DNA from: Crassaminicella thermophila
Lineage (GTDB): Bacteria > Bacillota > Clostridia > Peptostreptococcales > Thermotaleaceae
Direction of reading: 5' to 3'
Assembly: GCF_008152325.1 (NCBI RefSeq)
Contig: NZ_CP042243.1
Span: 248,001-312,000, forward strand
Length of the DNA stretch: 64,000 bases
Shown here: positions 51,482-60,327 of the stretch, piece by piece
How the letters are laid out: each line of letters starts with the position of its first letter
How positions within the stretch are numbered: the stretch's first letter is position 1
Position numbers and translations under genes: made by a program
Notes under the pieces: generated by a model
The model's database searches: none
What the model saw: the letters and a program-made list of their open reading frames with translations, nothing else
Told to the model about the DNA's origin: nothing

Positions 51482-52186
51482 ATGGGACTTAGTGGTCTTG
51501 GTGGATTAGGTGGTAATAATGTACAAAATCAACAACAAGCAGGTGGAATTGATAGCTTAGGTGGTCTTGGTGCAAATATGAATAAAAAAATTGTATCCTT
51601 GAAAAAGGGCCAAAAGGTATCATTGAAAAAAGCAGCAGCGGATATTGGATTAGATATAAACACATTATCAAAAATTCATGTAGGACTTGGATGGGATGTA
51701 AATAAATTTGATGGAAAAGATTTTGATTTAGATGTATTCACTTTTGCTGTAAAAGCCGATGGAAAAGTAAGAAATGAAAAAGATTTTGTATTCTTTGGAA
51801 ATAAAAATCCTGCTGGATTAGGTATAGAATTAAGTGGCGATAATCGAACAGGGCAAGGATCAGGTGATGATGAGATAGTATTTATTGACTTAAATCTTGT
51901 ACCTGATGATATTCAAAAGATTATATTTGCTATTACAATTTATGAAGGAAAAGAAAGAGGTCAAAACTTTGGGATGGTAGAAAATGCTTTTGTACGATTA
52001 ATAGATCAAAATACTAATAGAGAATTTTTAAGATATGACCTCTCAGAAGATTATAGTATGGAGACAGCTGTAGTTGTTGGAGAACTTTACAGATACAATG
52101 GAGAATGGAAGTTTAATGCCATTGGCTCAGGATTTAATGATGGACTTCCTGCTCTTTGTGCATGTTATGGAGTAGATGCAGAATAA
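51482..52186 (+). CDS. TerD-family calcium-binding stress protein
   Basis: 234 aa. A Gly/Gln-rich N-terminal extension (about residues 1-30, GLSGLGGLGGNN-like) precedes one TerD domain with the family signature GLGWDVNK, DLDVFTFAV, GDNRTGQGSGDDE and the Ca-binding acidic loops. TerD proteins belong to chemical-stress and tellurite-resistance modules of unclear mechanism. It forms an operon with the AIM24 gene. Confidence 0.9.
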   Translation: MGLSGLGGLGGNNVQNQQQAGGIDSLGGLGANMNKKIVSLKKGQKVSLKKAAADIGLDINTLSKIHVGLGWDVNKFDGKDFDLDVFTFAVKADGKVRNEKDFVFFGNKNPAGLGIELSGDNRTGQGSGDDEIVFIDLNLVPDDIQKIIFAITIYEGKERGQNFGMVENAFVRLIDQNTNREFLRYDLSEDYSMETAVVVGELYRYNGEWKFNAIGSGFNDGLPALCACYGVDAE

Positions 52187-52194
52187 TGATGTAA

Positions 52195-52227
52195 ATGAAA
52201 GGAGCGTTTTTAGAACGCTCCTTTCAT
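52195..52227 (+). terminator. Terminator after the TerD gene
   Basis: A 14-bp perfect stem (ATGAAAGGAGCGTT and complement) with a TTTAG loop. The T-tract is part of the stem. Confidence 0.8.
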
Positions 52228-52336
52228 TTATATAAAAAGAAAAGCATACAAATGAACAGATGAAAAAGAAGGAAAATGGAATAAGTTGTCGAATTTATTT
52301 AAATTATAGAAAAAATAAATAGAAGGAGGCCATGAA

Positions 52337-54307
52337 GTGAAAAGTCTAAAATACAAAATCACAATCCCTGTACTAATATTTTTAATTATAGGAATTTTAG
52401 CTTTATCAGGAGCTACATTTTTACAAGCAAAGAAAATAATAATAAATGATGTGGAACAGCTTGCGCAAAGTAAGACAGATAAATTAGTAGCGCTAGCGGA
52501 TGATAAGATTCATGAGTGGAGGAGTATGATTACATTACTTTCTTTAACGGATGTAGTAAAAAATATGGATTTAAATGCACTTAAAAAATTTGTTTCTGAT
52601 AATAAAGAAGCATTTAAGGATTTTGAAACCATAATTATTTCAGATAAATATGGAAAATATTTAAGTAGTAATGGACAAGGAGGAAATATTATTGATAGGG
52701 CATACTTTCCTAAGGTTATGGCTGGACAGACAGTCATATCAAAGCCAATAATATCAAAAAGCACAGGAAACCCTATTGTAGTAGTTGCAGCGCCTATAAA
52801 AAATGATTCTGGAAATGTTATAGGTCTTATTGGAGGAACAGTAAATTTATCTGTTATAACTGACATTGTTAATGCTGAAAAATTAGGGGATACTGGGTAT
52901 GCATACATGATTGATCAGGAAGGAATAGTAATGGCTCACCCTAAAAAGGAAATGATTCTTAAGTATAATGCTTTGCAAAAGGGAAGTACCTCTCAAAAAG
53001 AACTTACGAAAAAAATGATAAAATCAAAAACAGGTGTAGAATACTATGAATTTGAAGGAAAGAGAAAAATAGCAGTTTATGCACCACTACATTCTGTTGG
53101 ATGGTCTATTGCTATGACTACATATGAAAGTGAAATAACAAATAGTGTAGGAAAGCTTAGAAACATTATTGTTATAATTGGACTTATTATGATTACTGTA
53201 ATTGGAATATTAATATATTTTCTGATTGGTAGATCTATTAAACCAATATTACAAATGGCTAATATAACAAAGGATGTAGCTTCAGGAAATCTTCAGGTGA
53301 GAGTAGATGTAAAAAGTAATGATGAGATTGGTGTACTTGCAGATAACTTTAACCATATGATTGAAAATATGAGAGGGTTATTAAAAGAAATGAACGATAT
53401 GGGAATGACAGTAGCTGCTACATCACAGCAAATGATGGCTTCAACAAGTGAGGCTAGTAAAGTGGCAGAGCAAGTATCAGAAACTATATCAGAATTAGCA
53501 AGAGGAGCTATGGAGCAGGCAGATTCTACTCAAAGAGGAAGCAATATGGTAAATCAACTGATAATAGGTATTAAGCAAATAGCAGAGTCATCTAATCGTG
53601 CAGAAAAAGTTACTGTTATAGCTAAGGAAACCATTGATGCAGGAATGCAAATTATAGATTACCAAAAGAGCAAAATGGAAGAAAACAAACAGGCAACAAA
53701 AAAGGTTGGAGAAGAAATTTCTGCATTATCAGATAAATCACAAGAAATAGGACAAATTGTAGAGGTAATAGGCAGTATTGCAGAACAGACAAATTTATTA
53801 GCATTAAATGCAGCTATTGAAGCAGCTAGAGCAGGAGAAGCTGGAAGGGGATTTGCAGTTGTTGCTGAAGAGGTAAGAAAGCTTGCAGAAGAATCAAGTA
53901 AAGCAACACAAAGTATAAGTGACATTATAAACGAAATACAAATAGGGGTAGAGAGTGCTGTAAAAGAGATGGATCAAACAAGAGTAGTAGTAAATGATCA
54001 AGAAAATGCTGTAGAACAAACAGTCAATGTCTTTAATGATACGCTAAAAGCAGTTTCAGATATTACTAATGCTGTCAAATTAGCTACTCAAGAATGTGAA
54101 AAATTAAATGAACATTCAAAAGTAGTAGGAGAAAATATTGAAAATATTGCAAGTATTACACAGCAGAATGCTGCTGGAACGGAAGAGGTAGCAGCTTCTA
54201 CAGAAGAACAAACGGCTGCTTTAGAACAGCTATCAGCTTCAGCAGAGCAATTAGCAACAATTTCTAATAAGCTTCAAGAATCTATACAGAAGTTTAAAAT
54301 AGAATAA
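52337..54307 (+). CDS. Methyl-accepting chemotaxis protein
   Basis: GTG 52337 follows AGAAGGAGG by 7 nt. The 656-aa chemoreceptor has membrane segments at about residues 8-30 and 275-298, a double-Cache ligand domain between them, HAMP (about 298-350) and a signalling hairpin whose tip reads [19 protein letters not shown]. It should control CheA at the cell pole. The ligand is unknown. It ends at a bidirectional terminator facing the next gene. Confidence 0.94.
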   Translation: MKSLKYKITIPVLIFLIIGILALSGATFLQAKKIIINDVEQLAQSKTDKLVALADDKIHEWRSMITLLSLTDVVKNMDLNALKKFVSDNKEAFKDFETIIISDKYGKYLSSNGQGGNIIDRAYFPKVMAGQTVISKPIISKSTGNPIVVVAAPIKNDSGNVIGLIGGTVNLSVITDIVNAEKLGDTGYAYMIDQEGIVMAHPKKEMILKYNALQKGSTSQKELTKKMIKSKTGVEYYEFEGKRKIAVYAPLHSVGWSIAMTTYESEITNSVGKLRNIIVIIGLIMITVIGILIYFLIGRSIKPILQMANITKDVASGNLQVRVDVKSNDEIGVLADNFNHMIENMRGLLKEMNDMGMTVAATSQQMMASTSEASKVAEQVSETISELARGAMEQADSTQRGSNMVNQLIIGIKQIAESSNRAEKVTVIAKETIDAGMQIIDYQKSKMEENKQATKKVGEEISALSDKSQEIGQIVEVIGSIAEQTNLLALNAAIEAARAGEAGRGFAVVAEEVRKLAEESSKATQSISDIINEIQIGVESAVKEMDQTRVVVNDQENAVEQTVNVFNDTLKAVSDITNAVKLATQECEKLNEHSKVVGENIENIASITQQNAAGTEEVAASTEEQTAALEQLSASAEQLATISNKLQESIQKFKIE

Positions 54308-54312
54308 ATAAT

Positions 54313-54348
54313 AAAAAATTGTATAGTAAAATTACTATACAATTTTTT
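54313..54348. terminator. Bidirectional terminator between convergent genes
   Basis: A perfect 17-bp stem (AAAAAATTGTATAGTAA and complement) with a 2-nt core has T-runs on both strands. The minus-strand gene's stop codon lies within the stem. Confidence 0.88.
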
Positions 54349-55561
54349 TGTAAGTATTATTTGAGTTTTCATGAATCTCCATACCGAGGATACATATGTC
54401 ATCTTCAAGATTTTTAATTTCTTTAATACGAATTACTTCTTCGTATAGCTTATTAATACACTCTTTTATTGGTTTATGAGAATGCTTCATTATAATATGA
54501 TAAAAGCTTTGATTATCATCTAAAGAGTCTGTAAGACCATCTGTATAAAAGATTAACTTGTCTCCTTCTTGAAGAGAAATGGTTTTGCTTTCAAAATTTA
54601 TGTTTTCAAAAACACCTAAAATGGTACTTCCTCCTTCTTTAATTTCTATATATTCTTCATTTCGAATCAATATGGGATAAGGATGACCGCATCTCATATA
54701 GGTAAGTTTCTTTGTTTTTCGATTATATAGTCCATAGAATGCAGTTAGATACATATCTTCTGATATATTTATTAATTTTCTATTCAAATAACTTATAAAA
54801 GCAGCTGGATGCTTAAAAAGATGTTTACTTGTTTCCATAATGGCTTTTACCATAGTTGTAATCATAGCAGCAGGAACACCATGTCCAGAAATATCACTTA
54901 AAAAAATTCCAAAAGTATCTTCATCTAATTTAATAAAATCATATAAGTCTCCGCCAACTTCTTCTAGAGGTTTATAAATGGCAGATAATGATATTCCTTC
55001 TATATGAGGAAGATTTCTGGGGATAAGATTTTGTTGAACATTTTTAGCAAGAGCTAATTCATCACGAATTCTACGATTATACTTTTCGATTATTTCATTT
55101 CTCTTCTTTAATTCTAATTTACTTTTTTCAATTTCTGTAATATCATCTAAAATAATTAAAGCCATATCTTCATTATTATAGTTTAGGTACTTTGTGGTAA
55201 ATTGAAAATATTTTTCTATAGATTTTCCATTTATATAGAAATTTCTATTTATGGTTTCTTTAAAAGTAGGTTGTTTTTCATTAAATGCTTTTAAGACAGC
55301 TTTCCTAATTATACATGTTTCACAATTGCTTGTACGTCCACAAAGTTTATCTTCTTCTACAGTATACTTACATTCAATAACATTTCCGCAAAGCTTTCCA
55401 ATAATTTGATCTTCTTCTTTATTAAATAGGACTTTAAAGGGTTCATTAAATTGTTGTATTTTCATGTTTCTATTTATCAAAAAAACTGCTGATGTTATAT
55501 TTTCAAATATAATATTTAAAAAGCGATTAGAATCCTTTAATTGTTTTAAAGATAGCTGCAT
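54335..55561 (-). CDS. PAS domain-containing SpoIIE-type PP2C phosphatase
   Basis: 408 aa. A PAS domain (about residues 10-145) carries five cysteines (58, 64, 74, 80, 83; segment LCGRTSNCETCIIRKAV). A helical linker (about 150-185) joins it to an RsbU/SpoIIE-type phosphatase domain (GGDLYDF, LSDISGHGVPAAM, FYTDGLTDS, DDICILGMEI). Such proteins dephosphorylate anti-anti-sigma factors or similar targets in response to a signal. It stands alone on the minus strand, and no partner switch genes are nearby. The cysteines could hold a metal or Fe-S cofactor. Confidence 0.88.
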   Translation of the reverse strand: MQLSLKQLKDSNRFLNIIFENITSAVFLINRNMKIQQFNEPFKVLFNKEEDQIIGKLCGNVIECKYTVEEDKLCGRTSNCETCIIRKAVLKAFNEKQPTFKETINRNFYINGKSIEKYFQFTTKYLNYNNEDMALIILDDITEIEKSKLELKKRNEIIEKYNRRIRDELALAKNVQQNLIPRNLPHIEGISLSAIYKPLEEVGGDLYDFIKLDEDTFGIFLSDISGHGVPAAMITTMVKAIMETSKHLFKHPAAFISYLNRKLINISEDMYLTAFYGLYNRKTKKLTYMRCGHPYPILIRNEEYIEIKEGGSTILGVFENINFESKTISLQEGDKLIFYTDGLTDSLDDNQSFYHIIMKHSHKPIKECINKLYEEVIRIKEIKNLEDDICILGMEIHENSNNTYKKIV

Positions 55562-55714
55562 GAAATCACCTCTAAAAAGTGGATTTAACTAATTTTAACA
55601 TATAATTAAAAAAGAATGTTAAATTTTTATATGGTGAGTAAGACAAAAATAGATAAAAAAGGAATATTTTTTTAATATATCTAAAATTTTAGGGTAAAAT
55701 AATGGGGAAAAGCT

Positions 55715-55743
55715 TTGACATATTATTTTCTAAATATTATAAT
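55715..55743 (+). promoter_or_regulatory. Sigma-A promoter of the asnS T-box transcript
   Basis: TTGACA, a 17-nt spacer and TATAAT are both perfect. Transcription should start near 55750. The stretch between this and the minus-strand gene start (55562-55714) shows nothing else. Confidence 0.88.
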
Positions 55744-55764
55744 ATCAATGATACAAGTAAATAA

Positions 55765-56003
55765 ATAAAGAACGAAGACGAGAAGAGTAAATATAGGAGG
55801 TAGTTAAAAGCGAGTCGATGATGGTGGGAGATCGATACGAAGCCTATATTGAAGAACATCTCTGAGTTTCTAACCGAAATCATATGAGAGTAGGCTTAGA
55901 CGGCTAAGACCGTTATCCTTTAGAGATGGCCATATTATGGCAAGCAGGGTGGCACCGCGGAATAAAAGCCTTTCGTCCCTTTTAAGAGACGGAAGGCTTT
56001 TTT
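55765..56003 (+). promoter_or_regulatory. T-box riboswitch (tRNA-Asn specific) with terminator
   Basis: Stem I contains the AGTA motif near 55786-55789 and the upper stem AATATAGG / CCTATATT. The specifier codon AAC at 55855-55857 (Asn) is followed by a purine. The T-box sequence AGGGTGGCACCGCG lies at 55946-55959; its TGGC bulge can pair with the GCCA end of tRNA-Asn (G discriminator). A terminator stem (AAAAGCCTTTCGTC / GACGGAAGGCTTTT plus T-run) follows at 55964-56003. Uncharged tRNA-Asn would favour read-through into asnS. Confidence 0.95.
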
Positions 56004-56021
56004 GATTAAGGAGGAGGTAAA

Positions 56022-57416
56022 ATGATGAAAACAATATTAATTAAAGATCTTTATAGAAATAAAGAAAAATATGCAGATCAAACGGTTACTATTGCAGGTT
56101 GGGTTAGAACGCTTAGAGCTTCTAAATCTTTTGGTTTTATTGAAGTAAATGATGGAAGCTTTTTTAAAAATCTTCAAGTGGTTTTTGAAGAAAACTTAGA
56201 GAATTTTCAAGAAATCTCAAAGCTTACTATAAGTTCATCGATTATAGTAGAAGGAAAATTAGTATTAACACCAGAAGCAAAGCAACCATTTGAAATTAAA
56301 GCTACAAAGGTTAATATTGAGGGTACTTCTGATAGAGATTATCCACTTCAGAAGAAAAGACATACGTTTGAATTTTTAAGAACTATTGCACACTTAAGGC
56401 CAAGAAGTAATACTTTTTCAGCAGTATTTAGAGTTCGTTCCATTGCAGCTTATGCAATCCATAAATTTTTCCAAGAAAGAGGATTTGTATATGCTCATAC
56501 GCCAATTATAACAGGGAGCGACTGTGAAGGTGCTGGAGAGATGTTTAGAGTATCTACACTAGATTTTAACAATATTCCAAAGACAGAAGATGGAAAAATA
56601 AATTTCAAAGAAGATTTCTTTGGAAAAGAAACAAATCTAACAGTAAGTGGGCAGCTTGAAGCTGAATGTTTTGCATTAGCTTTTAGAAATGTATATACCT
56701 TTGGACCTACGTTTAGGGCAGAAAACTCAAATACAGCAAGACATGCTGCAGAGTTTTGGATGATTGAACCTGAAATTGCTTTTGCAGATCTTGAGGATGA
56801 TATGGAATTGGCTGAAGATATGATTAAATATGTGATTCAGTATGTACTTGAGCATGCACCAGAAGAAATGGAATTTTTCAATAAATTTATTGATAAAGGG
56901 TTATTAGAAAGATTAGATAATATTGTTAACTCTGATTTTGGAAGAGTTACTTATACAGATGCAATTGAAATATTAAAAAAATCTGGTGAAGCATTTGAAT
57001 ATCCAGTAGAGTGGGGATGTGACTTACAAACAGAACATGAAAGATACTTAACAGAAAAAGTATTTAAAAAACCTGTATTTGTAACAGATTATCCAAAAGA
57101 TATTAAAGCATTTTATATGAGATTAAATGATGATGGAAAAACAGTTGCAGCAACAGATCTTTTGGTACCAGGTGTAGGAGAAATTATTGGAGGAAGCCAA
57201 AGAGAAGAAAGATTGGATATATTAGAAAAGAGAATTGAAGAAATGGGTCTTAACAAAGAAGACTATTGGTGGTATTTAGAACTTAGAAAATATGGTGGAA
57301 CTAAGCATGCTGGATTTGGATTAGGATTTGAAAGATTAATTATGTATATGACAGGTATGTCGAATATAAGAGATGTAATTGCTTTTCCAAGAACAGCAAA
57401 GTCAGCAGAATTCTAA
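56022..57416 (+). CDS. asnS: Asparaginyl-tRNA synthetase
   Basis: 464 aa, behind GGAGGAGG (start at 56022 or the adjacent ATG 56025). An N-terminal OB-fold domain ([20 protein letters not shown]) precedes the class IIb catalytic core with motif 2 near [20 protein letters not shown] and motif 3 [13 protein letters not shown]. The T-box specifier AAC confirms Asn specificity over Asp. Confidence 0.97.
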   Translation: MMKTILIKDLYRNKEKYADQTVTIAGWVRTLRASKSFGFIEVNDGSFFKNLQVVFEENLENFQEISKLTISSSIIVEGKLVLTPEAKQPFEIKATKVNIEGTSDRDYPLQKKRHTFEFLRTIAHLRPRSNTFSAVFRVRSIAAYAIHKFFQERGFVYAHTPIITGSDCEGAGEMFRVSTLDFNNIPKTEDGKINFKEDFFGKETNLTVSGQLEAECFALAFRNVYTFGPTFRAENSNTARHAAEFWMIEPEIAFADLEDDMELAEDMIKYVIQYVLEHAPEEMEFFNKFIDKGLLERLDNIVNSDFGRVTYTDAIEILKKSGEAFEYPVEWGCDLQTEHERYLTEKVFKKPVFVTDYPKDIKAFYMRLNDDGKTVAATDLLVPGVGEIIGGSQREERLDILEKRIEEMGLNKEDYWWYLELRKYGGTKHAGFGLGFERLIMYMTGMSNIRDVIAFPRTAKSAEF

Positions 57417-57444
57417 AAACATAAATAAAAAAGGGGAGGAAAGT

Positions 57445-57870
57445 ATGATGCTGGATTCTATAAAAAAGGGGTTTAAAAATGGAATAGCAACTACTTGGAT
57501 GCTTGGAAAAGTGATTATTCCTGTATATGTTTTTGTAACTTTCTTAAAGTATACTCCTGTACTTGATTGGATTGCTTATGCATTTAAACCTCTTATGGGA
57601 GTGTTTAATCTTCCTGGAGAAGCAGCTATTGTATTAGTTTTAGGAAATGCCCTTAATTTATATGCAGCAATTGGGGCAATCAAAGCCATAACACTTACAC
57701 CTATGCAAATAACTACATTAGGCATTATGCTTTCCTTTTCCCATTCTTTGTTTGTTGAAACGGCAGTAATAAAGAAATTAAATGTAAGCATTGGAAAATT
57801 CATAGCCCTTAGGGTTGGATTAGCATTGGTTGTAGGTGCTATTGTAGGACAGGTAGGTGCATTGCTATGA
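57445..57870 (+). CDS. Small GATE-domain (nucleoside recognition) membrane protein, first of a pair
   Basis: ATG 57445 behind AAGGGGAGG gives 141 aa. A longer frame reaching back into asnS lacks a start site and is rejected. Four or so hydrophobic segments carry the GATE-type pattern, including a GNALNLYAAIGAIKA-like conserved Asn segment. It overlaps the next gene by 4 bp (ATGA). The pair resembles the YjiG/YjiH and SpmA/SpmB two-gene arrangements. Transport or spore maturation roles are possible; the substrate is unknown. Confidence 0.75.
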   Translation: MMLDSIKKGFKNGIATTWMLGKVIIPVYVFVTFLKYTPVLDWIAYAFKPLMGVFNLPGEAAIVLVLGNALNLYAAIGAIKAITLTPMQITTLGIMLSFSHSLFVETAVIKKLNVSIGKFIALRVGLALVVGAIVGQVGALL

Positions 57871-58337
57871 TAGAAATTTTAAAAGAAGGATTCGTAGGAA
57901 GTTTAAAGTCTGTGTATTCAATAGCAATGATTGTGATTCCACTGATGATTATTTTGCAAGTGGCAAAGGATTATAATGTTTTAAGCAAAATAGCGGAATA
58001 TTTTAAATTTTTCACAAGACTATTTAGTATCTCTAAAGAATCTATTTTTCCATTATTAGTAGGGATTATATTTGGAATATCTTATGGAGCTGGAGTAATC
58101 ATTCAAAGTTCTAAGGAAGGAAATTTAACAAAGAAAGATTTACTTTTATTAGTAGCTTTTTTAGTTACGTGTCATGCAGTTTTTGAAGATACCTTGATAT
58201 TTGTTGTTGTTGGTGCTAATGGTTATATTTTATTAGGATTAAGATTTATGATGGCTATAGGTATAACCTATTATCTATCAAAAAGAATCAATTTAAAAGA
58301 TTTATCTGTATTAGGGAATGGAAATATAAAAGAATAA
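57867..58337 (+). CDS. Small GATE-domain (nucleoside recognition) membrane protein, second of a pair
   Basis: 156 aa, translationally coupled to the gene before it through an ATGA overlap. Hydrophobic segments carry LVGIIFGISYGAGVIIQ and LVTCHAVFEDTLIF, typical of the second GATE-domain partner. The two small proteins probably form one membrane complex. They follow asnS by 28 bp and may be co-transcribed under the T-box. Confidence 0.75.
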   Translation: MIEILKEGFVGSLKSVYSIAMIVIPLMIILQVAKDYNVLSKIAEYFKFFTRLFSISKESIFPLLVGIIFGISYGAGVIIQSSKEGNLTKKDLLLLVAFLVTCHAVFEDTLIFVVVGANGYILLGLRFMMAIGITYYLSKRINLKDLSVLGNGNIKE

Positions 58338-58354
58338 GAATTTGAAACGCATAT

Positions 58355-58402
58355 AAAAAACAAAGGAAATTCTTTTTATGAAAGAGTTTCCTTTGTTTTT
58401 TA
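58355..58402 (+). terminator. Terminator after the GATE-domain pair
   Basis: A 14-15-bp stem (AAAAACAAAGGAAA and complement) with a 17-nt loop and T-run. Confidence 0.85.
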
Positions 58403-58427
58403 TATAAAGAAAGATTGAATTGATAGA

Positions 58428-58464
58428 ATTTCTTATAATAAGAAAAATTCTTATTATAAGAAAT
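58428..58464. repeat. 17-bp perfect inverted repeat in the gap before the IS element
   Basis: ATTTCTTATAATAAGAA, an AAA loop, then the exact complement. The rest of the 424-bp gap (58338-58761) is AT-rich and shows only the preceding terminator and, at its end, the presumed right end of the IS110 element. Confidence 0.8.
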
Positions 58465-58761
58465 AAAAGAAACTCATCTATAAACAATCAATTATCAAAA
58501 TGATAAAAATATTTGATATTTTAAAATGATAATGCTCATTTCGTGTATTTTACTAAGAAAATAAATCAAATTTATTGGAATAGTTCTTGCTAATTATAAA
58601 ACGAAAACAATTAACAGAATTTTCAAATAAAAATAGAAAGACCAACTATAAAAAGTCAATAGTAAAAAAGAAAAAATTTTAATTAAATTGGTGAATAAAA
58701 ATGCATGACAAAAAGACCTGCGTGAGGCAAGTATAAGTAAAAATATGGGAAATAATATCAA

Positions 58762-59969
58762 TTACTCGTTATTAGGTAGTCTCACCTCATAAGGACAATT
58801 ATTTTTTAAAATAGCATGAATTGTGTAGCAAAGTTTACGAGCGACAGCTCCAATAGCCGTTAGGTGATGTTTTCCTTCTGAACGTTTCTTCTGGTAAAAA
58901 GCTTTAAAAACAGGGTCACAGTTAGAGGTAACTAAAGCAGCACTAAAGAGAGCCTTTCTAAGATAGGGCGATCCACGTTTACTCATTTTGTTATTTGTAC
59001 TTTGATATTCACCAGATTGTGAAACAGAAGCATCAATTCCAGCATAAGCAACAAGCTTTGAAGGGTTTGAAAATCTTGAGATATCACCTATTTCGCCAAG
59101 TATAGTTGCAGCTGTTACGTTGCCAATACCAGGTATTGTAGTAATAGGAGAATTGATTTTATCAAGTAAAGTGTTTATTTGCTTTTCTATATCTTTGACC
59201 TGACTTTCAATAAAGTTAATCTGCTCAATTAATAGTTTTAATTGAAGAGCAAAGCTATCTAAACAAAAGCTTATACCAAAAGAATTTTTAGCTACACGAG
59301 AAAGTTGTTTGATTTTATTAGTAGCAAATTTTTTCATAGTGATTTCAGATAAAACTTTGTCTAACTTTTCAGATGAAATATTTTCGAAATCACTTGGAGA
59401 GCTGAAATGAAGCAAAATTTCCTTTGATGTTTGTCCAAAAAAATATCAGAAAAAGATAGATTGATATTCAGGAAAAACTTGGTCTAAGACACAAATGGTT
59501 TTTACGTTTAAGGTCACCTATAGAACTGATGAGATAGTTTCTAAAGCGAGAAAGGTTGCGAAGTGATATGGTATTTTCATCGGCTAAGGAAGTTTCCAGA
59601 AAAATCACCATAACGAATAAGATCTGCAATTAAAACAGAATCAATGATATCTGTTTTACGCTTTCTGATTTCAATACCTTTACGCCAACCATCAGTTTGG
59701 ATAGGGTTTACAACATGAATGACAAAACCTTTTTCCACAAGAAATGAGTAAATGGATAACCAATAGTGACCAGTAGCTTCCATACCTATTTCAACATCAT
59801 TAACAGATCTAATGAAATTGTTTAACTTAGTAATTAAGCTTTCACCACCATTTGTAGTATTTGAAAAGGAAAAAGCCTTAAAAATAATTTTTCCTTTTTC
59901 ATTTATTAGCGAAGCTACATGATTGTTTTTTCCAATATCAATACCTAAATAAAACATTTCCATCACCAC
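58762..59969 (-). pseudogene. IS110-family transposase/recombinase, frameshifted
   Basis: The N-terminal part (59577-59969) holds the RuvC-like DEDD residues: YLGIDIGKNNH, GMEATGHYW and KTDIIDSVLIADLIR. The C-terminal part (58762-59415) holds the Tnp domain: TTIPGIGNVTAATILGEIGD, and the catalytic-Ser region SQSGEYQSTNNKMSKRGSPY. The 161-bp join is disrupted. After YGDFS an extra base leads to a stop. Dropping it gives ETSLADENTISLRN; then a second extra base in an A5 run and a TGA codon break it again. The rebuilt protein would be about 400 aa, normal for the family. Both catalytic halves look intact, so decay is recent or the errors are technical. Confidence 0.88.
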
Positions 59970-59984
59970 TATAAATTTATTTTA

Positions 59985-60150
59985 GATAGTTCCTCTAATC
60001 TGATAAACGTTACCGCCTTGTTGCATATTCGAAGTACTAAACTTATTAGTCAACATCCAACTTATTCGTAATCTGTTTATCAGACAGAGGTGTCAGTCTT
60101 TCAAGTACGAGGTCTTACCTCAAGGAGACTACGACATCACTCTATCTAAT
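59985..60150 (-). ncRNA. Candidate IS110 bridge RNA
   Basis: The leader upstream of the transposase folds into two long stem-loops on the minus strand. The first pairs 60126-60142 with 60087-60099 (GAGTGATGTCGTAGTCT with AGACTGACACCTC) and encloses an inner hairpin GAGGT-AAG-ACCTC. The second is a perfect 10-bp stem, TCTGATAAAC / GTTTATCAGA (60075-60084 with 59999-60008), enclosing about 66 nt. A minus-strand promoter (CTGAAA, 17 nt, TATAAT; 60185 to 60157) would start RNA near 60149. This is the layout of the bridge RNA known from IS621-type elements. The loops are not tested against target and donor DNA. Confidence 0.6.
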
Positions 60151-60327
60151 ATTTTGATTATACTCTTTTTTGTATAATCTTTCAGCTAATAAAGGATTAT
60201 AGGTTGCCTTTATTAACCTAAATATAGTATACAAGGAGATGATGGTGTGATTTTTTTAAAAGTAGGACTTTTATAGTAAGTTCTAAGCATGAAATGTTGT
60301 ATAAAGTTATGTGAAAGGATGATGTGA

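Larger units (their letters stand above)
58740..60200 (-). mobile_element. IS110-family insertion sequence, decayed (ends approximate)
   Basis: The element contains a broken DEDD transposase (58762-59969) and a 5' noncoding leader (59970 to about 60180) on the minus strand, the layout of the IS110 subgroup. These elements lack clear inverted ends, and I could not fix the boundaries or a duplicated core. Confidence 0.8.

Noticed and set aside
60200-60327. Sigma-54 promoter before the YfcC-type permease
   Set aside because: GG and GC dinucleotides occur but none with the required 10-nt separation and flanking bases.
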